DNA of 64,000 nt, taken from NCBI GenBank assembly GCA_001584585.1, contig LSYV01000136.1, positions 17,355 to 81,354 on the forward strand, read 5' to 3'. Source of the stretch: Gonium pectorale (Eukaryota > Chlorophyta > Chlorophyceae > Chlamydomonadales > Volvocaceae). Each line of letters starts with the position of its first letter. Position 1 is the stretch's first letter. The notes under the pieces were generated by a model. It was not told the DNA's origin, made no database searches, and saw nothing but the letters and a program-made list of their open reading frames with translations. Made by a program: the position numbers and the translations under genes. Positions 1-15,966 of this stretch are shown one piece after another.

Positions 1-23
1 AGTGCTCCTTCGGGCATACTTAC

Positions 24-4742
<4,719 letters not shown>

Positions 4743-6251
4743 GCGGCGGACGCGCCAGCGTCATAAAGCGTGAAGGGCCCACAAGCCAGTGCCACACGAC
4801 GCAAGAGTTTTCTTACGCTGTGACTTGCGGGCGCTTCTGGGTCGACGGTTAGGCTGTATGTGGCTGAGTCTGGGGCAACACGCGGGTTTGCCATCGAAGG
4901 CCGCTGCCGCGCACGTGCTACTGACTCCGCCGTCGCTGCGAAATGCCGATCGAATACGAGCAGGAACGGGCGCGCTATGCCGAGCGGCACAGGTTGCTTT
5001 GAAGGTTACGTATGCAGGTGCTTTCGATTATCCGTGGCGTCGCGTTGCTCATTCCCCCATGCTGGTTATGGCATGGTAGGGTTGCATGGGCTGGCTAAGG
5101 AGGAATGGTTGATTGGACTCAGTTTTGAAAAGGAAAACGCATACGACGAGCGTAAGCGCGAAAGTGATGGCGTCGGTGTAGGACCCAGCTCCAGAGGCAG
5201 TCGAAGGGGCGATGTCCCTGCATGTTAGTTCGGCGGCGACCACCACTGTAGCCCCCGATGCGGCCCAGAATTCTCTCTGGGGTGACCCTATGCAATGCCG
5301 TGATGGGATGCGCTTAGTCTAGTCTACGTGCGTCGTATGCGGGCTGGACTCGTATGGGATGGTCGACTATGTAGAGATCTGGCACGGAGTATCTACTGGC
5401 TTCAGCTGTGGACCTCTTGTCCCTTTCCTCACATCTTCAGGTCATCCGAAATGACATTTGCGCCTCAGAAAGTTTGATGCCGGCTGCTTGGAAGTTGCGG
5501 TGGTGTGAAAAAAGAGAAACCTGCACAGAATGCGGTGAGTGATGCTTGGCCTGCGGAACACAGCCGAGTAGCTCAAGGTGTGGGATACAAGACAATGCCC
5601 CATAACCCGTGTCCACCTCCCATACACACGCACATACCTGCACCGATTGGCCTTCTGAATGCCCGGGCGGCCAGGTGGGTAGGGCATGGACTACTTGGCC
5701 GGGGGCACAAAGCAACCTCGAACACACGGCTTGCTCAAACTGGACTAACACGACTGCACATTTCCTACACAGTTGTATTACTAGCAGAACAATACAGTGA
5801 TCGTTGATGGCGTGCAGCCGACGTCTGTTTGAAAGGCAAGCTCCGATCCATTGATCCGTCTTGCACCTGAAGCCTGCGTCGTGTGGTGAGTCAGATAAGT
5901 CGGATAATTCTGTCGTGCTTGCGCCTCTTGAGCCTCTTTCTGCTGCTCCTGGAAGCTGGATGCTTTCCCCGTGCGCTACTGCGAAGTTACGGTTGTGTGC
6001 AACAGACGTTCAACCGACTGCAAGACTGCGACGCTGCGTGACTTTTCTATCGAACTGCTGTGCGCTTTCAGCGGTTTATAGACCTGGTGTAGCTGGAAAT
6101 TGTGAATACATGACCGCGGCCGAGACGTGACAGCCTCACACTGCTAATGCAAGAATGCTTTTATGATACGGCTTCTAACTTGCAAGTGGCCGATCTGGGC
6201 CGGCGAGTAGGCAAGCGACGCTAAGAGCATCCTGTCGCGAGCGGCCGGACC
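4743..6251. other. Intergenic region between HARS and the 6.25-kb gene
   Basis: This stretch has no convincing coding exon on either strand. It must hold the HARS 3' UTR and the promoter of the next gene. I found no TGTAA poly(A) signal. The only recognisable element is a short R1 repeat fragment near 5505-5530. Confidence 0.6.
5505..5530 (-). repeat. R1 hairpin repeat, 3' fragment only
   Basis: On the minus strand this reads as the conserved R1 tail (TCTGTGCAGGTTTCTC followed by a T-run). The hairpin half is absent. It matches the tails of the copies at 23794-23908 and 40686-40798, so it looks like a truncated insertion. Confidence 0.6.
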
Positions 6252-9200
6252 ATGGTCCGTGGAGCAGCAGCATTGGGATGGGACCTCTGTACACTGCCCC
6301 GGCAAAGGGTTTTCGCCGGGCTGGAGGCTCTCATGGAGGCTACGGACGGTCGACGCGCCGACAGCGTAGCGTGCACGGACAGTCTCAATCCGGCAGACGA
6401 ACCTGGCTACTCTGATTCCAACCCACAGGCGGCCTTCGCTCATGCTGACAGCGTCAGCAATACATCCCCACCTGCCCATCATCCGCTGCAGCAGGACGCC
6501 TTGCCCACTACGCACCTGCGGGCCCTGACCACGTTGGCGCTGCTGGGGTTGCCACTGCCACATCAGCATGTCGAGCTTGTGCTAGCCGCGTCGCTGGATC
6601 TGTCCGCCGCCGACACACCCTGGCGCAGACTCTGCGCCAATCCCTTGTTTAGGCGGACTTCACTGGGAGCCGTACCCCAGACCATGGCAGATGACACGCT
6701 GAGCGCAACTCTGAGCTCCGGTCATGCTGTTCGAAACGCGGCTATACAACATGGCGACCAGCAGCTCGGAGGCCCGCGTGAGTGGGCAAGCCAGCAGGTC
6801 GCTGCGTGCAGGCGCACCACGACAGGCGGAGGCGCACCCCCCACCCAGGGCGGCGGTGCGAGCAGCCTCCTGCAGGAGCTTCTGGCTTCCGAGCTGGTGC
6901 TGCAGGCCCAGCCAACGCGGGGTGCTGGCGGATCAGCGGGTCATGATGGGACAGGCGCCATGCCTAGCCAGTCGCTGGGATCGTTGCACGCCTTGGCGCT
7001 GAGCCATCACCACCGCCGGGACGGCCTGCTGCAGGGCCTACGCGCTACCAGGAGTGCTTTGTCGGCGGCCGCATTGGAGCATGCACGTGCAGCAGCGGAA
7101 GGCAGGGTGCAGCTCATAGTCGCGCCGCATGCAACCTACGCCATCGTTTCCGCGCTTTCGTCGCCTAACTCGCGTGGTGGCAGCGCGGGCGGTGCAGGCG
7201 GGCCCACTTGCGTCCAGCCAGGAGGCCAGCCGTTTGGCCCGGAGGACTGTTTCGGCAATTCCTTTGTCGTCACTTCCCCTGAGCGCGGGCCTTGGGAGCA
7301 TTCCACGGACCTCCCAGAGGATTCCCACCCGATTCACGTTGATTCAATCCACGTCGAGCAGGCTCTCCGGCTGGCGTTGCAGCGGCTCAAGGCGCAACAA
7401 GGAGTCGACGGGGCCAGCGCCATTTCAGCGGAGGATGGCGGCGTAGGCGGGAGAGCCAGCAGGGAGCCTACGGGACCTGGCGAGGACACGGAGATGCAGC
7501 AGGGCTCGGTGCATTCGTCCGGGGCAGGCGGCCAGTCCGGCGGTCATGACGAACGCAGTCCGGGCGGTCTATGCTGCCCCGCGTGTGCTGATCTCGCCAA
7601 TAAGCTTGCCGACGTGTCTGCGCTCGTGCGGAGCGCCAAGGCCCTGGTGGGGGCGACCGCATTCGATACCGCCGTGTTGGTGGTGACCTCGCCGCCGACG
7701 CCCGTTGAGGGACATACAAGGTGCTGGCAGCCAGCGGCCAACAGCGCTGTACTTCCCGTGGCAACCGAAGTCGAGCTCACAGCAGCGAGCCGCTCCACCG
7801 GGACATCCGAGATGCGTTCCGCAATGGACTTGCTACACGCTGCCGCCGCAAGGGCCGCCGGATGGGCGGATGCAGTACTCGTTGCCGGCGTTGATATGGA
7901 AGCACGGGACACCGAAAACGCAGCGCCGCGGGGACCAATAGGGGGTTTGTCCAAGCAGGCTGCAGGCGCCTGCGTGGGCGCCTTGGCAGGCCCTGACCTG
8001 GCAGCGGCCAGTTCGGCGTCTTCCTCTCTAGGTATGGGGCTGCTGGCGCTGGCAGCTCAGGCGCACCTGGCGATCGGCGCGCTAGCCCTCGGGGCTCTGA
8101 ACTGCGCCGCAGCTCTTCTGGCAGCAAGTGAAGCTGAACGGGTGCTGCAGACGGCGCTGTACCACAGCGGTGTGTGCTCAAGCCCAGGGCGGGGCGATCC
8201 CGCTGGCAGCTCGTACGGACCCTGCCCTGCCTGCGAGCGCGGGCTCGCCTCAGCCGTGCGGCTGACAGCCTTGCTTGCGGAGGCTGTGGCGCTGCAGGGA
8301 GCTGCTAGGGAGGCCCGAGGGCACCTGCACGGCGCAGTCGGCCACTACAATCGGGCACTGGACCTGACGGTATGTTTGTGTGAGCGCACGTGTTTCAGTT
8401 CCTATGCTCTGTGTGTGGTCTCCTTGCACCGTGCATAGGTTTAACAGCAGATCTGGCATTGGTTGACGGCCTAGTGGCTGTTGCTCGTGTCGAGCATTGC
8501 CTCTGCGGCTGCGGGTCGCTCCAGTCCTTCGACGTGCAGATTCAATTATGTGCCTCTCAACCCTTGCCACTTTCCCGCGGCAACCGCCCCTCAGAGATGT
8601 GCGGCATCCTGCCCGGCTGACCTGCTGATGCTCCGTGCGGCTGTTAGCACCGCCAGGGTCCGCTGCTCGCTGCGACTGGCGGCGCTTACGCCCTTCGCCA
8701 CGCCATCAGGTAGCCCCGCGGCCGCTGCCTCCACATCAGTCCACGGGGAAGGCTGTGGCTACACCGACGGGAGCGCAGCAAGCTCCCAGCTTGCACCCTG
8801 GGGCACACCGTTGCACCTACCCTGGTTCGCGATGCAGCCACTGCTGGCGCAGGTCCCAGCGCCTGGGCGGGACGGCACGGAGGCCGGAGGGCACGTCACC
8901 CTGTCGTCTCCGCCTTTGCTACCAGCCCACTATGCGGCACCATCTGCGCGGATCGCCGCTGCCGGCTTGGCGAATCTGCCTTGCGTCCAGGCATCGTTCG
9001 ACCGAATGGTGGACGCCTTGGCGCCGGCACACCCAGGGCGGTCGCGAGCTGGCGAGTTGGTCGACGGGCCTCATGGTGCGGAGCCGCAGGTGCACCGACA
9101 GGAGATGCCCCGGGCAGCGGCGATTGTGGCCGGAGAGGCAGGACTTCACGTCGCCTGGCTGCGGCTGCTGGCGGCGACCGCTGTCCAGTCGACTACCCGT

Positions 9201-10956
9201 CAGCGTGTCTCCGCCCGGCTACACGGGCACCGGGGTCGGCAGGTCCACCTACATGGTGCAGCCACGGCGGCGTCACGTGCGGCCGCGTTCCTGGAGGAGG
9301 CTGCGGCTGCGGAGCGCACCTGCCCGGCGCTGAGTCGGTACGCGGACGCCGCAGTCCTGGCAGCGGTGTGCGCTGCCGCAGCAGCGCATTCGTGTTCCAC
9401 GCAGCAGCCGCGACCTGAGCGTGGGGCCGCAGCGGCAAATGCGACCCACGATGACGGCTGGGAGCAGGCCTGGGACTGGGGCAAGCGAGCCCTCAAGATC
9501 CGCCAAATGGTAGGGCGGGGCATGGGCTCAACTTTGCTTTGATGCCCATGTTTCTCGGTGAATGTTGTGGATCTCTCTCTCTCCTAAAAGAACTTGTGGG
9601 AGACCTTCATCCTTTGTCGCCCGCAGCTGTACGGCGTGGATTCGAAGGCCTCTCTGGAGGTGCAGGCCTTCCTGGCGCACGTCGCTGGCTGCGGCATGGG
9701 CCTGTGGACCGCCGCCGAGCCGCTGCTGTCCAGCGTGGTGGCCCTGCGGGGGCGGGCCCTGGGCCCCCGCCACCCCGCCACCAGGGCGGCTGCCGCTAGC
9801 CTGGCGGAGCTACTTCTGCACTACGGAAGGTGGGAGTGCTTGACTGCAGGAAAGAGAGGAACCCGGATTTGTGATCGGTCAACAGCAGTGCACTGAGGAA
9901 GGCCTGCAGCAGGCAGTTGAGCCTTCACCGGTGTAAAGCCCTTCATGCCTCCGTGCATGGTTGTGCCGTAGTAGGCTTGAGTGGCCGACCTCACATGCGA
10001 CCCAACCCCCGTTTTGCCGGCCTGCCCACAGGTTGCGTGCAGCAGACGCAGTCCTGTCGAAGCTGATTCCCCGCCAGGAGCTGCGGAGGGAGAAGCAACA
10101 GCATGGGCACTCGCAGCTGCCATCGGGGCGGGCGTCCGGCCAGGCGGAACAGACGGTGGTCCAGGGGACAGCCGGTGTCGGGCGCTCAGACCAGACCCCG
10201 CAGCTTCAGGAACTGCGACAGCGTCTCCAAGTCCTCAAATTTGTTCCAGAGGACGCCCCTCCCTCGGGCTCGTGCGACGTACCGCCGCGACCAGGGGCCC
10301 CTGCTCCATGGCAGCTGGCGCCAACAGCTGCAGCGCCTGCTGCAGCGCCTGCAGAAGCGCAACTCTGGCCAGCGGGACCCGCGCCGCCCATGGTGGCTGA
10401 CCCGGCCGGCCCCGGCAGTCAGGCGTCACCCACGCGGCCCCCACCCGCCCACTCACGCAGCAACCAGGCCGTCGGGCAGCCGGGCGAGGGCCTGTGCGCG
10501 GAGTGTGCGGAGTCCGGGGGGCTGATAGACGCCCAGACACTGCAGAGCTATGTTAGCGTTGGAGCCAGCGAGGCGGCGCTGGCGGCGGCATCTCGGGCGG
10601 CCGAAGGCGTACGCCTGGCGGGATTCTGCGCGGCCCAGCCCTTCCCTCTGCGGCGCATGCACAGCGCTGGCGGCGCGCGGCGGGCTTGGGGCGCCAGCGG
10701 TGGGCCGGGCCTGCGCGGCAGAGCCCACGAGTGGCACTGCTGCGTGGGCTCGCGAGCCCAACAGGCCCTTGCGGGGGCGTTGGCGAAGGGCAACGTGAGG
10801 CACGGCGCCGTCAGCGCCATGGCAGGCGAGCGTGCGCAGCTTGGTGCGCGTGGCGCGCAGCAGGGCAACGATGCTGACGCAGGAGCTAGCCTGGCGCTGC
10901 GCGGCCTGGAGGACAGCACAAGCATCACGGGCTGCGGCGATGTCGCAGGGAAATGA
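6252..10956 (+). CDS. Large unrecognised alpha-helical / TPR-like protein, 4 exons
   Basis: Exons 6252-8369, 8595-9509, 9627-9829 and 10032-10956 join in phase to give 1386 residues. The start ATG has a good context (GGACCATGG), and an in-frame TAA lies 30 bases upstream. The protein is rich in Ala, Gly and Ser. Two CPAC motifs occur (about residues 440 and 656). The second is followed by long Ala/Leu-rich helices that resemble tetratricopeptide units (GHYNRALDL near 700; ALGPRHPATRAAAASLAELLLHYGR near 1060). Residues about 655-1090 resemble the C-terminal half of the SMYD-type protein encoded at 15967-20936 on the other strand, but no SET or MYND motif is present here. The C-terminal 300 residues are low complexity. 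It may be a scaffold or a SET-less SMYD relative; I do not assign a function. Confidence 0.75.
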
Positions 10957-12402
10957 GGGAATTCTGCTCGCCTTGATTACCTGTCGGGGCAGTGGTCTGG
11001 CGCGCTGGTAGAGGAGGTGCAGCAAGGTCAGGCCAAGAGCGGCATCCCAGGCTCCGACGCGCTGGCGGGCGCCGTGCTGAGCTGTTGGAAGGCTATGGTT
11101 GTGGTCAGCGCTTCGCGGAGCGCAACTGCTGGCGGCGCTGCGCCAGGCGGGGAGAAGGCTGCCGCAGCTGAGGACGTCGTGCTCCACACTCAGGGCTGAC
11201 CCATTTCTTGCCGCGGTACACCGTTACCCTGTCCTGGATTGTTCATACGGGTTCTGGCTCTTGTATTCTTTTCAGTTCACAAGTTGTCTTGCCCTTGACA
11301 TTGCATGTAGCCGCGGTGAGTGGACCTTTGGCGACGACGCATGTCCTGTGTGCCATGGCTTTCGCGGGTCGCTTCCAGGGGCCCCTCCTGCTTACCGTGT
11401 TTGACTCCCGTCTGCCGTTGCAGTTCTCTTTTACTCGTTGGGACCCGCTTGCTTCTTGCTCTACGGTGTGATGTGCGGAGTTGGCACGACAGCCCATTTT
11501 GCGTTTCGGCGTTTCGCAGGTTTAAGGGTGAGGTATTGGCCCATGAACGAAGGCTCATCCGACAGGACTTGCAGCAGTGTTGTGTGGCTGGCGCATGAAC
11601 GGCATGGTGGTGGTGAAGCACGGCTGCGCCTGCACGATGCTACGTACAGCCGAGGCCCTGATATTTTTTATTTTTTGGATCAAAATGCTTACCGGTAATG
11701 GGCTGTGCTGGTGCTGGCCACTACCGGAGCGGTATGTTACAGAGCCACGCTCTGCCGCGCGCGCTTGCCCTTTCAACCTTAGGAGAGGACCGCCGCCCTC
11801 CAAAGGCAGCCGCCCGCGCTGGTACTAGCAAACATGACGCCGCAGTGATCCGCGCAGTCGATACGCATACGCATGGAGGTCACCCAATCCATCCGTTGCA
11901 ATATGACACCCTTCTTGCGCCACGGCACGTCCGGGACAATGCACCAAGAGCTCAACCGTTATATGTGCCACGACTCTCCAGCAATGCAGCGTAGATGCAC
12001 TCCCGTGGGCCGCCCATCGCCATTAGGGCTCTCTAAGGGCCACACGGCAACACATCTCTTGACCAAACCACGCGACATGCACACCCACCTCACTAGCATA
12101 CGACCAAAGAAACGCTTTGACGACCGCTATTAAGGGTGCGATGCCGTATGAACGCTAACAGACAAGCGCACGTACCGTGCTTCAGCTCAGAAACACCGTC
12201 ACGCCGTCCAGCCCCACACCACACCACTTGCCCCGTGCGTGGCTAGCCGCAGCCGTACGGTCACTGTGCCAACGTCTCTCAGGGCGCGCACTGCGCTCTC
12301 TTCCAAACGCCGTAGCGACCCTAGCAGCCCGGAATAGCGCGCCCGAGCCCCTGTTCAGCCCGTAGTCCCCGCATACGGCAGAGCACGAGATCATCGCCGT
12401 TC
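10957..12402. other. Intergenic region between convergent genes
   Basis: This lies between the stop of the helical protein (+) and the stop of CITRX (-). It probably contains both 3' UTRs. No exon pair with consistent phase was found. A TGTAA signal on the minus strand at 11737-11741 would end the CITRX transcript. Confidence 0.55.
11737..11741 (-). terminator. Probable TGTAA poly(A) signal of CITRX
   Basis: TTACA on the plus strand reads TGTAA on the minus strand, the usual chlorophyte polyadenylation signal. It lies about 660 bases downstream of the CITRX stop. Confidence 0.4.
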
Positions 12403-13657
12403 TCACTCAGCCGTCCCCTGAGCCTGCACGGTCCCACTTTCAAGCTGCCCAACAATCTCCATGATCTGGGCGGCGGGCAGCAGACCCTCGGTGCGCAGGG
12501 CCGGCTTGCCGTTCTCCTTGGGGATGAACACGATGGTCGGAAGGCCCTGGATCTGTGGGATTAATCGCATAACAGCGCGAGATGGGCAATCAAATGTGCA
12601 GGCCATTGGCTCGCTGGCTGCAATGCAGAATCTGTGCCAGACAGCACGCGTTTGGCCCGATCACATGCGCCTTGCCGGCCCAAACCGCACCTTGAGCATG
12701 TTGCTGAGGTCGGGGTTCTCGTCCACGTCAATCTTGACCACCTTGACCTTGCCCTCCATTTGCTCGGCAACCTGCCGATCGCAAGCGGTGCGCATGAGAA
12801 GACAATTCAGCGTAACGCCCGCACCAGGTTACTGCAAGCTCGGGGTGCGCCCTGCCCACCACTACAGGCGCGCTGCACACACCGCCCATCATCGCGGGTG
12901 TTCCCCGCGCACGCCACCCACCTGCTCCAGCTCTCGCGCCAGCAGCAGGCACGGCCCGCACCAGGTCTGCATTGGGGGATGCCCGAGGACACCAATGAAG
13001 CCAAACAGCAGGAGGTACTGAGGAGATATGTGCACAGTGTCTGTATGGGCAGTATGGGCGTGGAGGCGTGCTGCCAGTACTACACGGCGAGGGGCCGAAC
13101 TCAACCTGCGCGCCGGGTCGAAGCCTCACCGCAAAGAAGTCCACGATTAGCGTGGTGTCGCGATTGGCAATCTCCACCTCCAGTTGCTCGCCATTGATCT
13201 TCTCAACCTGCACACGGTGGGAAGCTTGGGCCCCAAGTCTGGAGGCGGAAGCACGAGCACGGGGCAAGGAGTCGAACCCCTTTCCCCCCTTCCCCGCGAA
13301 GTCCAACAGCCCATGGCGCATGGATGCTGGGCGATGAACCGGTTGCAAGAATGGGATAGGGGTGGGCGGAACTTCCGAAGGGGTGCGTGCGGTAGGCCCG
13401 GCGGGTCACGACACACAGCGGCGCCAACAATGAGGCTGCTACGGAAAGAATACCAAGAATTTCTAAACCCGCACCTTGGCCTGCGTGACGACGCTGCGAC
13501 GGAACGGTGGCTCCGACGACCGGCCACGGAGCATGCAGTCTGCCTGCGCGTGCTGCAACCCAACTGGTCGTGGCACGCACATCGGAAGGACTCGATCCCG
13601 AGCGACAGTGGCCCGCAGCACGCCGTGCCCGGCAGCTCTGGCGACGACGTGAGACAT
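12403..13657 (-). CDS. CITRX: Thioredoxin z / CITRX-like plastid thioredoxin, 5 exons
   Basis: A disulfide reductase of the chloroplast. In land plants Trx z is a partner of the plastid-encoded RNA polymerase complex. Exons on the minus strand: 13657-13475, 13207-13130, 12966-12922, 12771-12691 and 12552-12403. All are phase 0 and give 178 residues. Residues 1-61 form an Arg/Ser/Val-rich, acid-poor transit peptide. The active site TWCGPC spans residues 88-93, after the beta-strand LIVDFFA. The cis-proline is P134 in IQGLPT. The sequence RTEGLLP after the last strands is typical of CITRX/Trx z and separates it from Trx m, f, x and y. The gene is head-to-head with LSM8, 386 bases away. The ATG chosen is the one whose frame runs in phase into exon 2. 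Confidence 0.92.
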
Positions 13658-14043
13658 GGCTATCGCTCCGACACTTAATAAAGAACAGGCAAATTAGCAG
13701 CGTGACTGCACGCACATATAATGCGCGGGGGGCGCCAGTGGAGGGCTCCCAGTGCCTCCTGCTGCGCACTACTCGCGTACGGTATGCTGGGCTTGGCCGA
13801 CGGCTGAATCACGGAGCACTATTTTTGCTCTCTACGTCAGTGCAGTTTGACTTGAGGAAGCCAAGTGCTCTGCACCGTCACTGGGGTCACCACTGCGCTA
13901 CCCTGCCTACCTAGAAGTACTGTGGCGCCTGCCGGGAGCACTTCTCTCTTACCAGATCTTGAATGTTAGTTCAACACGACTAAGGCGCCGAGAGGTCGGC
14001 ACAGGCCATCGCCGATCGGATACGCGGGAAATATAGTGCCGCC
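13658..14043. promoter_or_regulatory. Divergent promoter region CITRX / LSM8
   Basis: These 386 bases separate the two start codons on opposite strands and must hold both promoters and 5' UTRs. No clear TATA box or named motif was recognised. Confidence 0.5.
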
Positions 14044-15151
14044 ATGGCGTCAGGGGAGGCTGGGTTGGCACCGCTGGTTGGAAGTAAGTGCCCACTAACC
14101 ACCGACTTGCTTCACGCGGCGTGCACGATACACACCGTGCCTCCTTCCCTGCCCGCCCTCCATCTGCCCTCTCCGCAGCCCAAATCTCCGTAATTACGAA
14201 CGACGGGAAGCACTACATGGTAGGTGTGGAGCGTGCAGGCGGCATGCACCTGGTCCTCCCCGATGTGGACTTGCGCGCACGTGCAGGGCATACTCCGGGG
14301 GTACGACCAGGCGACCAACCTCTTGCTGCAGGAGTGCCAGGAGCGCGTCTACTCGACAAAGGTGGGCGATAGGCCCACTGACTGCCCGACTTCAGCAAGT
14401 GCAAGGGCAAATGCATGGCCGCGGACAAGTGGTGTTTGTCGGTTGGCTGCACACACCTCGGGGGGGGGGCGTGTGTGGCTGGCTGGCATTTTTTTCTGTG
14501 GAAATGGGGTAATGCGGAGAGGCGAGAAAGGGCGCAGGCATTGATTGGCGCAGGTCCCTTGGGCTCCTTGGGTGCTCCTTGGCGGAAAGTCTGCGCACAT
14601 GTTTGCGTGAGGCGTTCCGTCCCTTGGCGTGCGCACGGCCACGATCCGGACAAGCGCCAAGCCTTCTGCACGGCAACGGGCAGAGCCCGTTTATCAGCCC
14701 GTTTATCAGCGGCCGCCCTGACCCCCGCCTTTCCTCATTGTGCAGTCTGGCGTGCAGATCATCCAGAACCCGGGGATCTACTGCATCCGCGGAGATAACG
14801 TGTGAGTGTAGGGCAAGGCGAGCACGGGGTCTTTTGAGGGAGTCCTTGCACCTGGCGGCACCGCGGTGCCCTGCTTCGGCCCCTGCGCCTGGTTGCCTTT
14901 CGCTCACAGGAACCGCTCTTGCCTCCCCTGCGCCGTTCGCGGAGCAAGAGGAAGACGCGTCCTTACGTGGACCCTTGCTGGGGCTATCCTCATACTCGCT
15001 GCGCCAGTTGTGGGCTTGGGGCCATGGCAAGGCACCCCACTCCCTCCCCCCCCCCTGCAGAGCGGTGGTGGGCGAGGTGGATGAGGAGGCAGACGCGTCA
15101 CTGGACCTGAGCGCCGTGCGGGCGCCGCCGCTGCAGCCCATCCAGCACTAG
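14044..15151 (+). CDS. LSM8: U6 snRNA-associated Sm-like protein LSm8, 5 exons
   Basis: A subunit of the nuclear LSm2-8 ring that binds the 3' end of U6 snRNA and is needed for pre-mRNA splicing. Exons: 14044-14083, 14179-14219, 14287-14361, 14746-14801 and 15061-15151, with all phases consistent, giving 100 residues (the family is about 95-100). The Sm1 motif covers ISVITNDGKHYMGILRGYDQATNL with the conserved D and G residues. Sm2 is YCIRGDNV. The tail SLDLSAVRAPPLQPI is the signature that separates LSm8 from LSm1. Where other LSm8 proteins have V before the GxLxG strand, this one has M at the exon 2/3 junction. Intron 4 ends in a long C-run just before the acceptor. Confidence 0.95.
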
Positions 15152-15966
15152 TGAACCCGCTGGCTGGTTCGAAGCACGGGCAAACGCGCGACTCGGTCTG
15201 TTACGGGGCGATGCGTGCTTAGCGCATGTCAGTGGGGAAGCACTGGTTGCCGTATAATGACCGGAGTGTCCTTGTGTGCTCGAGGTGTGTGGCGTGTCAT
15301 AACTGCAGACTCTTGCTTGCTTCTATCCGTGGCATTCAGTGGGAGTGCGTGCGAAGGCCAGCGCTGGGCTGCGATGCCGTGGCGATGCTTGCCGTCTTGT
15401 AGCGGGTGCAGGCGACGCGTCCCTGACTTCCTGTCCACTGTGTCTGATGTGATGCCCAGCCACGGGGGCCGACCGTGGCAGTTCGGACACCGTTTTCACG
15501 CGTTCACAAATGTGTGACTGCAAATGGGAGGGTTGGAGTGAATTTAACCACCTGGCACGTGAGGCAACGGGTTTGGTGCCTTGAGAGTATGCGTTATCCA
15601 GGGTCTTGCGTCACCGCCACTTGTGCTCAACGATCGTGGTTTGGGCAAAGACCACATGTCGAACTGCCATATGTCTGAACCCTGCCGTGACTCCCACTAC
15701 GGGCGCACAGTTGAAGGTCAATGACTGCGAGGCGTTTCTTTTGCATGCTCTGGCCCCGACCATTCTCCAAACAGCGTATCAACCGGACGTGGGCACTTCA
15801 GCCAGGACCGTGAAGAACATGGAAAGCGAATACCAGCGCAAACCGTGTCGCGGTTTCATGCACAGCTATTCAGGAAAAAACGCAGCACAGGCAACAGATG
15901 CGTGCAACTTTCACTTATCAAGAGCCAGGTAACCTAGACGCAGTACCGGACAGACCACCGACGTAC
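15152..15966. other. Intergenic region between convergent LSM8 and the SMYD-type gene
   Basis: This is 3' UTR territory for both genes. I saw no coding exon, repeat or TGTAA signal on either strand. Confidence 0.55.

Noticed and set aside
13245..13300. tRNA T-arm-like sequence (GGGGTTCGACTCC on minus)
   Set aside because: No D-arm, anticodon arm or matching acceptor stem was found in the preceding sequence; it lies in CITRX intron 1.
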